Under the pieces are notes generated by a model that did no database searches, was not told the origin of the DNA, and was given only the letters and a program-made list of their open reading frames with translations. A stretch of 52,935 bases of DNA, from the NCBI GenBank assembly GCA_028355955.1, contig JAOMTQ010000007.1:1-52935 (forward strand), given 5' to 3'. The position numbers were made by a program, and so were the translations under genes. Shown piece after piece: positions 41,438 through 52,192 of the stretch. The stretch's first letter is position 1, and each line of letters opens with the position of its first letter. The DNA comes from Methylophilaceae bacterium (lineage in GTDB: Bacteria > Pseudomonadota > Gammaproteobacteria > Burkholderiales > Methylophilaceae).

Positions 41438-42802
41438 ATGTTAATTAAGAAAATTCCTTACAATTTTGATACTACAACATACTACGAACAAATTCGTCAC
41501 TTAGATTGGCCTGTTTTTTTCGATAGTTGTTATCAAGCTGACAGGAAAAAAAGTCCCTATGCGCGTTACGACATAATTTCAGCAGACCCTTTCATCAAAA
41601 TTTATTCGGATTCTAATAATATTAATATTCATGAAAAAAATAGGAGCTTTACTTCAGAAGAGGATGGCTTAAAAATAGTAGAAGGATATATTAATCAATA
41701 TTCAAAACCATATTCAGAGATACCATTTATTGGAGGTGCAATAGGTTATTGCTCCTACGAAATGAAGTCTAAGGAGAAAAGTAACTCAGTTTTACCTAAA
41801 CTTTCGATGGGCATTTATGACTGGGCGCTGATAATTGATCACTTTCTTCAAGAAACCTACTTAGTAACAACTAATGTTGATAATGATACAAGTAAAAACT
41901 GGCCGACTTATATTGAATTATTTAGCACATTAAAAGCTAATAAAACAAATGATTTCAATGTAAAAAGTGATGCTGATGATAATTTATCTTTTGAAGCATA
42001 TCGTAAAAAATTTAGTTCAGTGATGGAGTTTTTAAAAGAGGGAGATTGTTATCAAATTAACTTATCTAAACAATATAAAACTATAGTAGATGGCGATAGC
42101 TGGCAATTTTATAAAGTCTTTAGAAATTTAAATAAATCTAGATATATGGCCTTTTTAGATTTTAAAGATTTTGAAATTCTATCAGGCTCTCCTGAGCGAT
42201 TCATTCAAGTAAGAGATAGCGATGTTGTCACTAGACCAATAAAAGGAACGAAAGGAAGAGATAAAGATCCACTCCAGGATCAAAAAAATGCTGAAGCACT
42301 AAAAAAATCAATCAAAGATCAATCGGAAAATTTAATGATAGTTGATCTTTTAAGGAATGATCTAAGCATAAATTGCGATATCGGTTCAATTAAAGTAACT
42401 GAATTATTTGAATTAGAGTCCTATCCTAACGTGCATCATTTGGTTAGCACTATTTCAGGTAAGCTTAAAACTGAGTCGAGCATGATTAAACTTTTTTCAG
42501 ATTCTTTTCCAGGTGGCTCTATTACGGGAGCACCAAAAATTAGAGCGATGGAAATAATAGAAGAACTCGAGGAGCATAATAGGGAGCTTTATTGTGGCTC
42601 TGTAGTTTATTTTAGCTTTAATCGATCTATGGATAGTAATATAGCAATTAGAAGTTTATTTCGTAAAGGGGATGAGTTATATTTTTATTCAGGTGGCGCA
42701 CTAACGATTGCATCAAATGATTATGATGAATATCAAGAAATTGAAGATAAGGTACGCAATATTAAAAAAACCATTAATTTTTTTAAAAGGACACAAGAAT
42801 GA
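41438..42802 (+). CDS. pabB: Aminodeoxychorismate synthase component I
   Basis: The 454-residue chorismate-binding enzyme has 'GSPERFIQVRDSDVVTRPIK' near 250-270, then 'GTKGRDKDP'. The PIKGT form is that of PabB, whereas TrpE has PIAGT. Further motifs are 'LMIVDLLRNDLSINCDIGSI', 'PGGSITGAPKIRAMEIIEEL' and 'YDEYQEIEDKVRNI'. It makes aminodeoxychorismate for folate synthesis. No PabC fusion is present. The stop overlaps the next gene's ATG by 4 nt. Confidence 0.9.
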   Translation: MLIKKIPYNFDTTTYYEQIRHLDWPVFFDSCYQADRKKSPYARYDIISADPFIKIYSDSNNINIHEKNRSFTSEEDGLKIVEGYINQYSKPYSEIPFIGGAIGYCSYEMKSKEKSNSVLPKLSMGIYDWALIIDHFLQETYLVTTNVDNDTSKNWPTYIELFSTLKANKTNDFNVKSDADDNLSFEAYRKKFSSVMEFLKEGDCYQINLSKQYKTIVDGDSWQFYKVFRNLNKSRYMAFLDFKDFEILSGSPERFIQVRDSDVVTRPIKGTKGRDKDPLQDQKNAEALKKSIKDQSENLMIVDLLRNDLSINCDIGSIKVTELFELESYPNVHHLVSTISGKLKTESSMIKLFSDSFPGGSITGAPKIRAMEIIEELEEHNRELYCGSVVYFSFNRSMDSNIAIRSLFRKGDELYFYSGGALTIASNDYDEYQEIEDKVRNIKKTINFFKRTQE

Positions 42803-43089
42803 TAGAAATTTCAGATGGGCTAGATAAAAAACTTAAAGATGAGCTCTTAAATTGGAGTTTGTCAGACAATGGAATTAACCGTTGGATATCAAGAGATGTT
42901 TCAACCAATATAGGAGGAATAGTCAGTCATATATGGGATCTTGCGGAAGATGCTAATCACCATCCAGATATGGTGGTTGGTTATAAAGGCATATCAGTGA
43001 AGATTATGACTCATGATAAGAATGCGATAACAGATAAAGATATCAATCTTGCCCATAAAATTGAGAACTTAATTCTATCTCTGAATTAA
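42799..43089 (+). CDS. phhB: Pterin-4a-carbinolamine dehydratase
   Basis: The 96-residue protein has the family signature 'EDANHHPDMVVGYKGISVKI' and 'MTHDKNAITDKDINLAHKIE'. It recycles pterin cofactor or acts in pterin metabolism. Coupling by ATGA to pabB, a folate gene, suggests a role tied to pterins, and no phenylalanine hydroxylase gene is seen here. The end overlaps the convergent RND gene by 15 nt. Confidence 0.9.
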   Translation: MIEISDGLDKKLKDELLNWSLSDNGINRWISRDVSTNIGGIVSHIWDLAEDANHHPDMVVGYKGISVKIMTHDKNAITDKDINLAHKIENLILSLN

Positions 43090-46000
43090 TTTTTTAAATG
43101 AGCCATAATTTAAAAGTATTGTTGGGAGTATAAGAAGATTCAGGATGGTTGAAGTAAATAAACCTCCAATAATTATCATAGCCATTGGTCCTTCAATTTC
43201 CTTTCCTGGCTGATCAGAACCAAAAGCGATTGGGGTCAATGCTAAACCTGCAACAAGTGCTGTCATTAAAATTGAAGGAAGCCTTTCTTTTGCTCCTCTG
43301 ATACATGTTTCGGTGTTCCATATACAATCCTCTTCATTAACTAAAAATTGATAATGTGATATCAGCATAATTGTATTTCTTAAAGTAATACCGAATAACG
43401 TCACAAATCCAACTAGAGATCCAATAGAAATCCAGCCTCCAGTGAAAGAAGCAGCCAAGACTCCGCCTATCAGAGCGAACGGAAGATTTAAGACGGTCAA
43501 ACATAAATTCGAAAATGAACCAAAGGCAATGTAAAGTAAGAGAAGGACAACACTACCAGCTAACAGAGATTGGGTTATAAGTTCATTTCTTGCTTGCATG
43601 TTTTCTTGAGCTGAGCCTGTAATCTCATAATAGTTACCCTCATTAAGTTTTAATTCCTTTAATCTTTCCTTTAAGTTCTTAGTGAATATATCTATATCAA
43701 CATCACCAATATTAGCGGTTACAGTTTGAACTCTCTTACCGTTTTGATGAAGAATTTTTGACCTTCCATTTTTCTGGGTTATGTCAGCTATTTCAGACAG
43801 CCGTATAATTTGATTTTGAGCATTCATTATGGGTAATTCTCTTATATCTAGTATGTCATCTCTTGATTCTTTGTTAAGAGTTAAAGCGACTGTTGTAGGG
43901 ATAATTCCATTATATATTTTTGTTACTGGATAATTATCATAAGCAGCCCTAATGAATTTTAAAACATCTGCTTTGTTTATTCCAAGAGAACTCATTTTCT
44001 CTGATCTTAGCTTTATGAATACCTCAGGTGAACCAGCAGGTGACTGAAGAGTGATATCTTTTATTCCATTAATGGTATTTAACGTTGAACTTATCAATGC
44101 TGAGTCTTGATCAATAAGATCAAGATTTTCACCGTACAAGTTTATGACCACGGATGCATTATATCCAGAAATAGTTTCTTCAATTCTCTCAGTTAGGAAT
44201 GTATTGATTGCAAAATTAACGCCCACAAACCCAGTATCAAGTTCTTGGGTGTTGTCTCCATGAAGGATAGATTTAATTTGTTCTAAAATCTTATCTTGCT
44301 CTGGACCACCTAACCCTTTATCTAACTCAATTTCAAATTCACTATAGTGTGTGCCGAAAGTATCCGCACCCAAGGGTGATCTACCTACCCATTGAGCGAT
44401 TGATTTTATACCTTCAATTTTTTCTAATTTTTTAGTCACAAGATTACCCACCCTTATTGACTCTTGTTCAGAGGTCCCAGGAAATGAAGTCATGTGCATA
44501 ATAAAATGACCCTCGTGAAGGGGTGGGATAAATTGTGTCTTTAGAAAGGGTAAAAAAGATAAACCAATTGCAATTACAAACAAAGATGAAAAAATAATCA
44601 ACTTAGATTTTTTTTCTATTCCCATTAAAATAATTTCATATTTATTTTTTAAAAATTTAACAACAGGCGAATCGTCAGCCTTAATATCTGAATATCCAAT
44701 CATCAAATAACATAGTGCAGGCGTAATGGTGAGTGCAACAAAGAGTGATGCTGTGATTGATGAAATGTATGCAATTGCTAAGGGGCCGAAGAGCTTTCCA
44801 GCCACTCCAGAAAGAGATAATAATGGAAGAAAAACAAGGACAATTATTACGGTTGCAAACACAACAGATTTTCTTACCTCCATTGAAGAGCTAAAAACAA
44901 CTTGGTAGAGTGGTAGTGGTTGTTTTTTTTGTTTATTTTGTCGCATTCTTCGAAATATATTTTCAACATCAATAATTGCATCATCGACAACTTCACCTAA
45001 TGCAATTGCTAAACCACTAATAACCATTACATTAAGGCCAAAATTGAAATAACTCATTACTGAGATTGCAGATAGTAATGATAAGGGTATTGCAACGGCC
45101 GAGATAAAAGCTGTCTTAAGGTTAAATAGGAAGAGGTAAAGAATAGATATAACAAAAAAAGCACCAATGACAATATCAACACGCAACCCTTTTATAGACG
45201 CATCAATAAAATTTGATGGTTTAAATAAATCTGGAATCAGTTCAATATTTTGATTTTTTAGCAAAGGCTCAATTAATTCAAGAGCAGTTTCTAACTCTTG
45301 GGTAAGCTTATAAGAGTCAGCATTTAATTGACCTTGAACTGATAGATATACGCCAGGATTTCCGTTGATAGAAGCCGCACTAATTGATGGCTCAAAGCCC
45401 TCCCTTACATGAGCAACATCTCTAATCTTAATAACACTATTGTTGATACTTTTAATGGGGGCAACTTCAATTTCTTCTAATGTCCTTGATTGACCATCTG
45501 TATTAATTATTATTCTTTGGTTAGCATTTTCGATATACCCCCCGCCCATGACTAATGTTGAATTCTCTATAGCATGAAGAATTTCTCCTATTGATATATT
45601 ATATTGATAGAGCTTTTTGGGAATAACTTCTATATGAATTTGTTTAACTTTCCCACCGAATCTATTAACATCAGCAACGCCTGATACTGCCATTAATTGA
45701 GGAATTATAAGAGTTTCAGCAACTGTTCGGAGATCAGTTAAAGTCTTACTGTCTGAGTAAATACCAATGCCAAGAACACTTGACGCTGATGAAGTAAGTG
45801 GGGCAATAGTTGGAATAATCCCCGTAGGTAATGACCTCATCAATTTTGAAAGACTTTCAGAAACAGCCTGTCTATTTTTGTGAATGTCTGTATTTTCATC
45901 AAAGATTACAGTCACTACAGAGAGTCCGGGTATAGATTGCGAGCGTGTTTGTTTAATACCAATTGTCCCTGATATCGCTTGTTCTATTGGTTTAGAAATG

Positions 46001-46188
46001 ACTGTCTCAACCAAACCCGAAGAAAAGCCTGGTGCTTCCGTTTGAATAATGACTTGAGTCGGAGAGAATTCAGGAAAAACATTCAGGGGACTCTGTTTTA
46101 TCTGATAAATACCGTAGGCAATGATAATAAAAGCTAATCCAATTATCACCCCAGGGTGGCGAATTGAAAAACGAATAACTGAACCCAT
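43075..46188 (-). CDS. RND permease, CusA/CzcA family
   Basis: The 1037-residue transporter begins 'VIRFSIRHPGVIIGLAFIII' and has the CzcA-like 'FPEFSPTQVIIQTEAPGFSS' and 'VVTVIFDENTDIHKNRQAVS'. Helix 4 reads 'ALGEVVDDAIIDVENIFRRM', with Asp-Asp in the proton relay, a variant of the usual CzcA Asp-Gly. It may export divalent or monovalent metals, but specificity cannot be read. It is the last of three genes in the order channel, adaptor, pump on the reverse strand. Confidence 0.92.
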   Translation of the reverse strand: MGSVIRFSIRHPGVIIGLAFIIIAYGIYQIKQSPLNVFPEFSPTQVIIQTEAPGFSSGLVETVISKPIEQAISGTIGIKQTRSQSIPGLSVVTVIFDENTDIHKNRQAVSESLSKLMRSLPTGIIPTIAPLTSSASSVLGIGIYSDSKTLTDLRTVAETLIIPQLMAVSGVADVNRFGGKVKQIHIEVIPKKLYQYNISIGEILHAIENSTLVMGGGYIENANQRIIINTDGQSRTLEEIEVAPIKSINNSVIKIRDVAHVREGFEPSISAASINGNPGVYLSVQGQLNADSYKLTQELETALELIEPLLKNQNIELIPDLFKPSNFIDASIKGLRVDIVIGAFFVISILYLFLFNLKTAFISAVAIPLSLLSAISVMSYFNFGLNVMVISGLAIALGEVVDDAIIDVENIFRRMRQNKQKKQPLPLYQVVFSSSMEVRKSVVFATVIIVLVFLPLLSLSGVAGKLFGPLAIAYISSITASLFVALTITPALCYLMIGYSDIKADDSPVVKFLKNKYEIILMGIEKKSKLIIFSSLFVIAIGLSFLPFLKTQFIPPLHEGHFIMHMTSFPGTSEQESIRVGNLVTKKLEKIEGIKSIAQWVGRSPLGADTFGTHYSEFEIELDKGLGGPEQDKILEQIKSILHGDNTQELDTGFVGVNFAINTFLTERIEETISGYNASVVINLYGENLDLIDQDSALISSTLNTINGIKDITLQSPAGSPEVFIKLRSEKMSSLGINKADVLKFIRAAYDNYPVTKIYNGIIPTTVALTLNKESRDDILDIRELPIMNAQNQIIRLSEIADITQKNGRSKILHQNGKRVQTVTANIGDVDIDIFTKNLKERLKELKLNEGNYYEITGSAQENMQARNELITQSLLAGSVVLLLLYIAFGSFSNLCLTVLNLPFALIGGVLAASFTGGWISIGSLVGFVTLFGITLRNTIMLISHYQFLVNEEDCIWNTETCIRGAKERLPSILMTALVAGLALTPIAFGSDQPGKEIEGPMAMIIIGGLFTSTILNLLILPTILLNYGSFKKLIQR

Positions 46189-46196
46189 TTTAAAAA

Positions 46197-47279
46197 CTAA
46201 TCCTCGTTTTCGTTTTTGATCTGATACTTAAACTCCTCAGAAAGAAGTAATTGAGCACCGTTTGTGACTATTTCATCATCAATTTTTATTTTATCATCTG
46301 TAACAATCCATCCATTTTCAGATCCATTTTCAGCTTCACGCATACCTTGCAGTGAACGCCTTACAAAATTTCCATTTTCTTTAATTCTTATATATGCCCA
46401 AGGTTGCCCATTACTCCAAACAACTGAGGAGTTTGGGACAAGAATAAAATTTTGCTTGCTATTGGATTTTGAAACATAAGCAGAGATCCTCTCACCTACA
46501 ATCAATTTACTGTTACTTGTAAGATAGAAAAAGTTTTTGCCTACAATTGATTGATTTACGACAGGAGAGGGTGATAGGTAGCTTGCTTTAATCTCTGATG
46601 AGCTTGAGATGGATGGGATAATTACAATATTTTCTGGTGGTAATTTTTCTCTGTCTATTTGAGTTACAGATAAGCTGATGAGTTGATTTTCATTTTTTAA
46701 TAGCTTATTCAAAGGATCATTTTTATTTTTAAGGATACCAATAAATTTCACTCCCCATCGGTGCTTAACTAGGCTAAGCGTGTTAATTTTTTCATTTTCA
46801 TAAATATTTATTTGGTTATTTAAGTCACTTATCTCTGTTTGTTTTTTATTTATGGCAAGATCAGAAATATTTTTATTATCCTCATTCAAAATTATTAGCG
46901 CTTCCAAATGTTTTTTTTCATTTTTAACTTGATTCATTAATTTAGTAATTAAATAATTTACTTTTACAAAATTTGTTTTGGCTTTGATTAGTGATGAAAT
47001 GTCCTGGACTATTCCATAGTTCAGTTTCTTTTGATTGGTTTTAGTTTTTTCAATTTTCCTGAACTGGATATTACTATTTTTTTCTACTGAACCTGGAAGT
47101 TGAATCTGTTTAATGCCATCAACTATGGTTGTATAGTCGACGATAATTTCCTCTTCAGATTCATCATCATCAGAATGATTACTGATAGTATCTTTGTTGA
47201 CTAACAAAACAACAACCCAGATTAAAACAAAAATAATAATAATTTGTGCAATTATGACAATTGTTGTTTTATTTTTCAT
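46197..47279 (-). CDS. RND periplasmic adaptor, divergent
   Basis: The 360-residue protein has an N-terminal membrane anchor ('TIVIIAQIIIIFVLIWVVVL') followed by an acidic 'HSDDDESEEEI' segment (about 34-45) that could bind metal. A Lys/Asn-rich coiled coil (about 100-160, 'KKHLEALIILNEDNKNISDL') and a C-terminal 'PNSSVVWSNGQPWAYIRIKE' with 'DEIVTNGAQLLLSEEF' mark it as a membrane fusion protein. The usual lipoyl motifs are hard to see. Placement between channel and pump (9-nt gap, 4-nt overlap) supports the call. Confidence 0.82.
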   Translation of the reverse strand: MKNKTTIVIIAQIIIIFVLIWVVVLLVNKDTISNHSDDDESEEEIIVDYTTIVDGIKQIQLPGSVEKNSNIQFRKIEKTKTNQKKLNYGIVQDISSLIKAKTNFVKVNYLITKLMNQVKNEKKHLEALIILNEDNKNISDLAINKKQTEISDLNNQINIYENEKINTLSLVKHRWGVKFIGILKNKNDPLNKLLKNENQLISLSVTQIDREKLPPENIVIIPSISSSSEIKASYLSPSPVVNQSIVGKNFFYLTSNSKLIVGERISAYVSKSNSKQNFILVPNSSVVWSNGQPWAYIRIKENGNFVRRSLQGMREAENGSENGWIVTDDKIKIDDEIVTNGAQLLLSEEFKYQIKNENED

Positions 47280-48691
47280 AAGTTATAATTTGTTGATGTT
47301 GGAAATAATTGATTTTGCAGAACACCCTCAGCGACAGCCCCTAATTCAATTGAAGCGTATGTGGCTCGATGAATTTCTAGGTCAATATCAAGTAAAGAAA
47401 ACATTTCTTTTTCAAGCTCCATTCGATCAATCTGCCCCTGATGAAATCTATCCTGAAGTTGTTTAACAATTAAGTCTTTTGACGCTAATGATTGTTTTGC
47501 TGCTAACTCATGCTCTTTGTTTTTTTGAATAGACAAAGATAGCTCCTCTACTTGATTATTAATCTCGAGCTCAAAATTCATTACTTTACTTGCCTCAAGC
47601 TCCCTAAATAACAACGCGCGATCTATGAAAGCTTTATTTCTTTCTGGAGTTTTAAGAATTGTTTGAATACCAAGCCCCCAGACATTATAACCAAAGTCAT
47701 AAATATACGCAGGTGTAAATGTCATATCAGGGTATTGCTTCGCAATTTCAAGCTTTAGTTTTGCCTCAGCAATAGCATAGCGCGCTAGCTTTTGTCTTAA
47801 ATCAATTCTATTGAGCATTGCAGTTGAATGCATTTCACCTTGATCAGTTTTTTCAAAAAATGTTGTTAAGCTTGAAAAGATTTTGTCTCTTGTTTTTTTT
47901 ACATCTATCGCCAATAAGTTGAATTTTTCAAGGGAAAGACCTACTAGGGTAGCCAAATTTTTTGTAATATTTAATTGTAAATTTTGGTGTTTAATTAATT
48001 CCTTTTGTATAGAGTTAAACTTAATTTTTTCTCGCACATAATCAACTTTTGTAACCAGGCCATAATCCAGCCTCTTTTTAACCATATGAACAATGGATTG
48101 TTGAAGGCGGATTTTGTTCTTGAGTATTTGAATTAAGTCTTGGTTCTTAATGTATTTTGTCAAATTAGAAATTAAACTAGACCTCAAATTCCAGTGAATT
48201 AATTCTTTATCAAGCAGCGCTAACTGAGTTTCGTTAAATGCGAGCTCGTACCTTATTAATCTTTTATTGGCTGTTTCATAAGTAAATGTATAGTCAAATT
48301 TAAAAAAGTTATCACTTGGATCTCCAACATCACCTCGTTCATATTTTGCCCCCAATGAGGACAAGGGTCGAAGGGAAGCAATTTTTTCATTGCTTTCTAT
48401 GTATTTTAATTCTAAATCAGCTGTCTTTAGCTGAGGGTTAAAATATCTTTGCGTAATTAAAAGTTCATCAATCCCCCAGCTCTTAAATGGTATATTCTCT
48501 TTATCGAAGTTATTTTCTTCTAAGTAAGCTATGAAATCTAAGTTATTAAAGTTTACTTGTTTATTTTTTTGGTGAACCTCATTAATATCAAGTGGTTTTT
48601 TTTCATAGTCGATAAAGCTGCATGAGGTTAAAAAAATTACAAATAAGACTAATAAATTTATTTTTAAAATTGATGTAATGTCGATATTCAT
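47276..48691 (-). CDS. Outer-membrane efflux channel lipoprotein (TolC-like)
   Basis: The 471-residue protein has lipobox 'FLTSC' near residue 24 and two helical efflux repeats ('FNPQLKTADLELKYIESNEK', 'LRQKLARYAIAEAKLKLEIA', 'QLQDRFHQGQIDRMELEKEM'). It is the exit duct of the CzcA-type operon and the first gene translated. It overlaps the adaptor ATG by 4 nt. Confidence 0.88.
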   Translation of the reverse strand: MNIDITSILKINLLVLFVIFLTSCSFIDYEKKPLDINEVHQKNKQVNFNNLDFIAYLEENNFDKENIPFKSWGIDELLITQRYFNPQLKTADLELKYIESNEKIASLRPLSSLGAKYERGDVGDPSDNFFKFDYTFTYETANKRLIRYELAFNETQLALLDKELIHWNLRSSLISNLTKYIKNQDLIQILKNKIRLQQSIVHMVKKRLDYGLVTKVDYVREKIKFNSIQKELIKHQNLQLNITKNLATLVGLSLEKFNLLAIDVKKTRDKIFSSLTTFFEKTDQGEMHSTAMLNRIDLRQKLARYAIAEAKLKLEIAKQYPDMTFTPAYIYDFGYNVWGLGIQTILKTPERNKAFIDRALLFRELEASKVMNFELEINNQVEELSLSIQKNKEHELAAKQSLASKDLIVKQLQDRFHQGQIDRMELEKEMFSLLDIDLEIHRATYASIELGAVAEGVLQNQLFPTSTNYNL

Positions 48692-48808
48692 TTTTTTAAA
48701 TTTAATTTTGAGCGCGAAATACTAATTATCAATTTTAAAGTAAATATTCAACAACTACCAAGTAATAATTTAGATTGAATTTTTCGGTACCAATTTTGAC
48801 TAAACTGA

Positions 48809-48820
48809 TATAATACGCGC
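48809..48820 (+). promoter_or_regulatory. Candidate -10 of tRNA-Leu with GC-rich discriminator
   Basis: TATAAT (48809-48814) is followed by ACGCGC, the GC-rich discriminator usual for stringently controlled stable RNA promoters. A TTGACT lies only 7 nt upstream, too close to be its -35. Confidence 0.4.
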
Positions 48821-48849
48821 TTATTATAGTTACACGTTTACTAGAACAA

Positions 48850-48934
48850 GCGAGAGTGGCGGAATTGGTAGACGCACTGGTTTTAGGTACCAGCGCCGCA
48901 AGGCGTGAGAGTTCGAGTCTCTCCTTTCGCACCA
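48850..48934 (+). tRNA. tRNA-Leu(UAG)
   Basis: The 85-nt class II tRNA has acceptor stem GCGAGAG/CTTTCGC (one G-U), anticodon stem CTGGT/ACCAG with loop TTTAGGT and anticodon TAG (48884-48886). It has a long variable arm, the T arm 'gagagttcgagtctctc', discriminator A and encoded CCA (48932-48934). It reads CUN leucine codons. tig begins 18 nt downstream, an arrangement usual in related genomes. Confidence 0.96.
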
Positions 48935-48952
48935 ATTTTTAGGAATTTATTA

Positions 48953-50266
48953 ATGGCCCAAGCATTAGAAAAAATAAGCAATATTGAAAGAAGAGTTAAG
49001 GTTACTGTGCCTGTAGCACCCTTACAAGACCAAATCAACCAACGCTTCCAGCAACTTACTAAAACAGCGCGTGTTCAAGGATTTAGACCTGGCAAAGTCC
49101 CTTTAAGTATTATCAAGAGGCAATATGGCCCTGATATTAAAACAGAAGTCTATTCAAAGGCTATAGAAGAAAAGTTTGGAAATGTTATAGAAGAAAATAA
49201 AATCCAGGTTGCAGGAATGCCAGACATACAGCATGAACCTCTATCAAATATCAATGATGATTTTGAGTTTACTGCGACCTTTGAAATATTTCCTGAAGTG
49301 AAAGATATAGATGTAAAAAAAATTAATATTACTGATTACGAGGCTGAAGTAAAAGAAAAAGACGTAAAGAAAACCATTGATACGATTGCTCTACAAAGAT
49401 GTACCTTTACACCTGTTAAAAGGGCTTCCAAGATTGGGGATAAGGTAAATATTAAGATGGAATCTTTTCTTGAGGGTGAAAAAATTGAAGATACCGGCAA
49501 GGAAAACATTGAATTTATTTTGGGTGATCCCAAAAGAGTGAAAGAAATAGATCATCAAATTGTTGGTTTGAAAGAAAATGAAGAAAAAGACTTTGATGTG
49601 AATTATCCGAAAGATCATGAGCCTGCTCAGCTTGCTAATAAAATAGTCAAATATCACATCAAAATGGTGACCGTTTCTGAACCTTTACTACCAAAAATTG
49701 ATGCTGAATTTGCTAAGAGTCTTGGAGTTGAATCTGGCGATATTAAACAGATGAATGAAGAAATTAAGAATTCTCTAAAAGATGAAGTCGGTGTGAGAAA
49801 AAAAGCTGCGCTTAAGAGACAAATTTTTGCTGAATTGGTTAAGCATTCAAAAATAGAGCTTCCTAAGTCTTTGGTTAGCATGGAAATCAATCGTATGATG
49901 CAGACTATGCAACAAAATATTGAAAGGCAAGGAGGAAATGCTAAAGATATTAATTTTCAACCAGAAATGTTTGAAGGGAGAGCAAAAGAGACTTCTACAT
50001 TGCGTCTAGTTTTAGCAAATGTAGTTGATAAAAATAAACTTCATGCAACTGAAGAACAAATTAAAGAAAAAGTTAAAAGTTTTGCAGGTAATTATGATGA
50101 TCCTGAAAAAGCTGTTAAATGGTTTTATGAGGATAAGCAAAGATTAAGCGAACCAGCAGCACTGGCAACAGAAGACAATGTGGTTGATTGGATCTCTTCA
50201 CAATGCAAGAAAACAAAAAAGACTTTATCGCTTGACGAACTAATGGAGCTTCAACCTAATGGTTAA
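48953..50266 (+). CDS. tig: Trigger factor
   Basis: I chose the ATG at 48953 ('aggaa' upstream) because longer frames run into the tRNA. The 437-residue ribosome-bound chaperone has the ribosome-binding signature '[17 protein letters not shown]' near 45-61. The FKBP-like domain spans about 150-240 ('[20 protein letters not shown]') and the helical C-terminal chaperone domain about 250-437. It binds nascent chains at the exit tunnel. It is followed by clpP with an 8-nt overlap. Confidence 0.96.
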   Translation: MAQALEKISNIERRVKVTVPVAPLQDQINQRFQQLTKTARVQGFRPGKVPLSIIKRQYGPDIKTEVYSKAIEEKFGNVIEENKIQVAGMPDIQHEPLSNINDDFEFTATFEIFPEVKDIDVKKINITDYEAEVKEKDVKKTIDTIALQRCTFTPVKRASKIGDKVNIKMESFLEGEKIEDTGKENIEFILGDPKRVKEIDHQIVGLKENEEKDFDVNYPKDHEPAQLANKIVKYHIKMVTVSEPLLPKIDAEFAKSLGVESGDIKQMNEEIKNSLKDEVGVRKKAALKRQIFAELVKHSKIELPKSLVSMEINRMMQTMQQNIERQGGNAKDINFQPEMFEGRAKETSTLRLVLANVVDKNKLHATEEQIKEKVKSFAGNYDDPEKAVKWFYEDKQRLSEPAALATEDNVVDWISSQCKKTKKTLSLDELMELQPNG

Positions 50267-50897
50267 AACCACAGATTCAATAAGTAAATTTTCTGCAAAT
50301 AATCTTGGGTATATACCCATGGTTGTTGAGCAGAGTGGTCGAGGTGAAAGAGCCTATGACATCTATTCCCGACTCCTCAAGGAAAGAGTAATATTTTTGG
50401 TCGGCCCTATAGATGATATTATGGCTAATGTGGTAGTGGCTCAGCTATTATTTTTAGAGGCAGAAAATCCAGACAAGGACATCTCTCTTTATATCAACTC
50501 ACCAGGTGGATCGGTGACTGCAGGGATGGCTATATATGACACTATGCAATTTATAAAGCCTGACGTAAGTACACTTTGCATTGGTCAAGCAGCTAGCATG
50601 GGCGCATTACTTCTTACTGCCGGTGCCAAAGAAAAACGATTTTGTTTGGCGAACTCACGTGTAATGATTCATCAGCCCCTAGGAGGGTTTCAAGGTCAGG
50701 CATCCGATATCGAGATACATGCGAAAGAAATTCTTTACTTAAAATCTAAGTTAAATGCCATATTAGCGCATCATTCTAAGCAGTCAGTTAAAAAAATATC
50801 TGAAGATACTGATCGTGATAATTTTATGAGTTCAGAGGATGCTGTGGCTTATGGAATTGTGGATAAAGTTATTAATAGCAGGTCAAATTTAAAATAA
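50259..50897 (+). CDS. clpP: ATP-dependent Clp protease proteolytic subunit
   Basis: The 212-residue serine peptidase has catalytic Ser in '[15 protein letters not shown]' near 110 and His in '[20 protein letters not shown]' near 134. '[20 protein letters not shown]' and '[20 protein letters not shown]' are also typical. It forms the two-ring chamber fed by ClpX. The start lies inside the tig end. Confidence 0.98.
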   Translation: MVKTTDSISKFSANNLGYIPMVVEQSGRGERAYDIYSRLLKERVIFLVGPIDDIMANVVVAQLLFLEAENPDKDISLYINSPGGSVTAGMAIYDTMQFIKPDVSTLCIGQAASMGALLLTAGAKEKRFCLANSRVMIHQPLGGFQGQASDIEIHAKEILYLKSKLNAILAHHSKQSVKKISEDTDRDNFMSSEDAVAYGIVDKVINSRSNLK

Positions 50898-50904
50898 TAT
50901 TCAA

Positions 50905-52179
50905 ATGGCTGAAGACTCAAAAGAAAAAACATTATTATGTTCTTTTTGTGGGAAGAACCAAACAGAAGTTAAAAAATTAATTGCTGGCCCATCAGTTTTT
51001 ATCTGCGACGAATGTGTTGATCTATGTAACGATATAATCATTGAAGAAAATGATGTTGAAACAGATGCAATTAATGATAAGAAAGAAAAAAAGCGATACA
51101 CTCCTAAAGAAATTTTTTCCAAACTAAACGAGCATATTATAGGCCAAGATAATGCAAAAAAAAGCTTAGCGGTCGCAGTTTATAATCACTACAAGAGATT
51201 AAGTTCATTTGGACAAGATAACGAAGATCCGGTCGTTATTTCAAAAAGTAACGTCCTTTTTATCGGACCAACGGGCTCAGGTAAAACCCTTCTAGCTCAG
51301 ACCCTCGCGGAGCTTCTTGATGTTCCCTTTGTAATGGCAGATGCAACCACCTTAACAGAGGCTGGCTATGTTGGAGAAGATGTGGAAAATGTAATGCAAA
51401 AACTTTTACAAAAATGTGATTACAATGTTGAAAGGGCGCAAAAAGGTATTATTTATGTAGATGAGGTAGATAAAATCTCAAGAAAGAGTGAAAACCCATC
51501 GATTACTAGAGATGTCTCTGGCGAAGGTGTTCAGCAAGCTTTATTGAAGTTAATTGAGGGAACGGTTGCATCAATTCCCCCGCAAGGTGGAAGAAAACAC
51601 CCTAATCAGGAATTTGTTCAGTTAGATACAACAAATATTCTGTTTATTTGTGGAGGCGCATTTGATGGCTTAGAAAAAATAATACAACAGAGAACAGAAA
51701 AGAATAGTATAGGTTTTGGTGCTGAGGTTCACGGTGAGGATGAAAGCAAAGAAATTGGAAAAATAATTGCTAATGTTGAGCCTGAAGATCTTATAAAGTT
51801 TGGTTTGATCCCTGAATTTATTGGTCGTCTGCCCGTAATAGCCTCACTTCAGTCCTTAGACAAAGAGGCACTTGTTAAGATTCTCACGGAACCTAAAAAT
51901 GCATTAACAAAACAATTCAAAAAATTGTTCCATATGGAGGGCGTTGAGCTTGAATTTCGTCCGGATGCAATTGATGAAATTGCATCACAGGCAATGATAA
52001 GAAGAACTGGAGCAAGAGGATTAAGGTCAATTATGGAAGAGGCGCTCAAAGAAGTAATGTTTGAATTACCCGGGGTAAAAAATTTAAAAACTGTTGTAAT
52101 AGATAGAGCTTCAATTAAAGATAAAACAAAACCTTATTTCGTTTATTCACAAGAAAAGAAAAAGAATAACGCGATTTAA
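50905..52179 (+). CDS. clpX: ATP-dependent Clp protease ATP-binding subunit ClpX
   Basis: The 424-residue AAA+ unfoldase has the N-terminal four-Cys zinc domain ('[14 protein letters not shown]' and '[10 protein letters not shown]'). Walker A is '[12 protein letters not shown]' near 125, Walker B is '[12 protein letters not shown]', the ClpP-binding loop is 'IGFGAE', and sensor 2 is '[14 protein letters not shown]'. It feeds substrates to ClpP, and the start is 7 nt after the clpP stop. Confidence 0.98.
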   Translation: MAEDSKEKTLLCSFCGKNQTEVKKLIAGPSVFICDECVDLCNDIIIEENDVETDAINDKKEKKRYTPKEIFSKLNEHIIGQDNAKKSLAVAVYNHYKRLSSFGQDNEDPVVISKSNVLFIGPTGSGKTLLAQTLAELLDVPFVMADATTLTEAGYVGEDVENVMQKLLQKCDYNVERAQKGIIYVDEVDKISRKSENPSITRDVSGEGVQQALLKLIEGTVASIPPQGGRKHPNQEFVQLDTTNILFICGGAFDGLEKIIQQRTEKNSIGFGAEVHGEDESKEIGKIIANVEPEDLIKFGLIPEFIGRLPVIASLQSLDKEALVKILTEPKNALTKQFKKLFHMEGVELEFRPDAIDEIASQAMIRRTGARGLRSIMEEALKEVMFELPGVKNLKTVVIDRASIKDKTKPYFVYSQEKKKNNAI

Positions 52180-52192
52180 AATAGTCAATTTA

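Noticed and set aside
47194-47466. Forward frame opposite the adaptor/channel junction
   Set aside because: It is antisense to two overlapping RND genes and has no ribosome site or family features.
48796-48814. TTGACT plus TATAAT as a full promoter for tRNA-Leu
   Set aside because: The spacer is only 7 nt, too short for sigma-70. Only the -10 with its GC-rich discriminator is kept.
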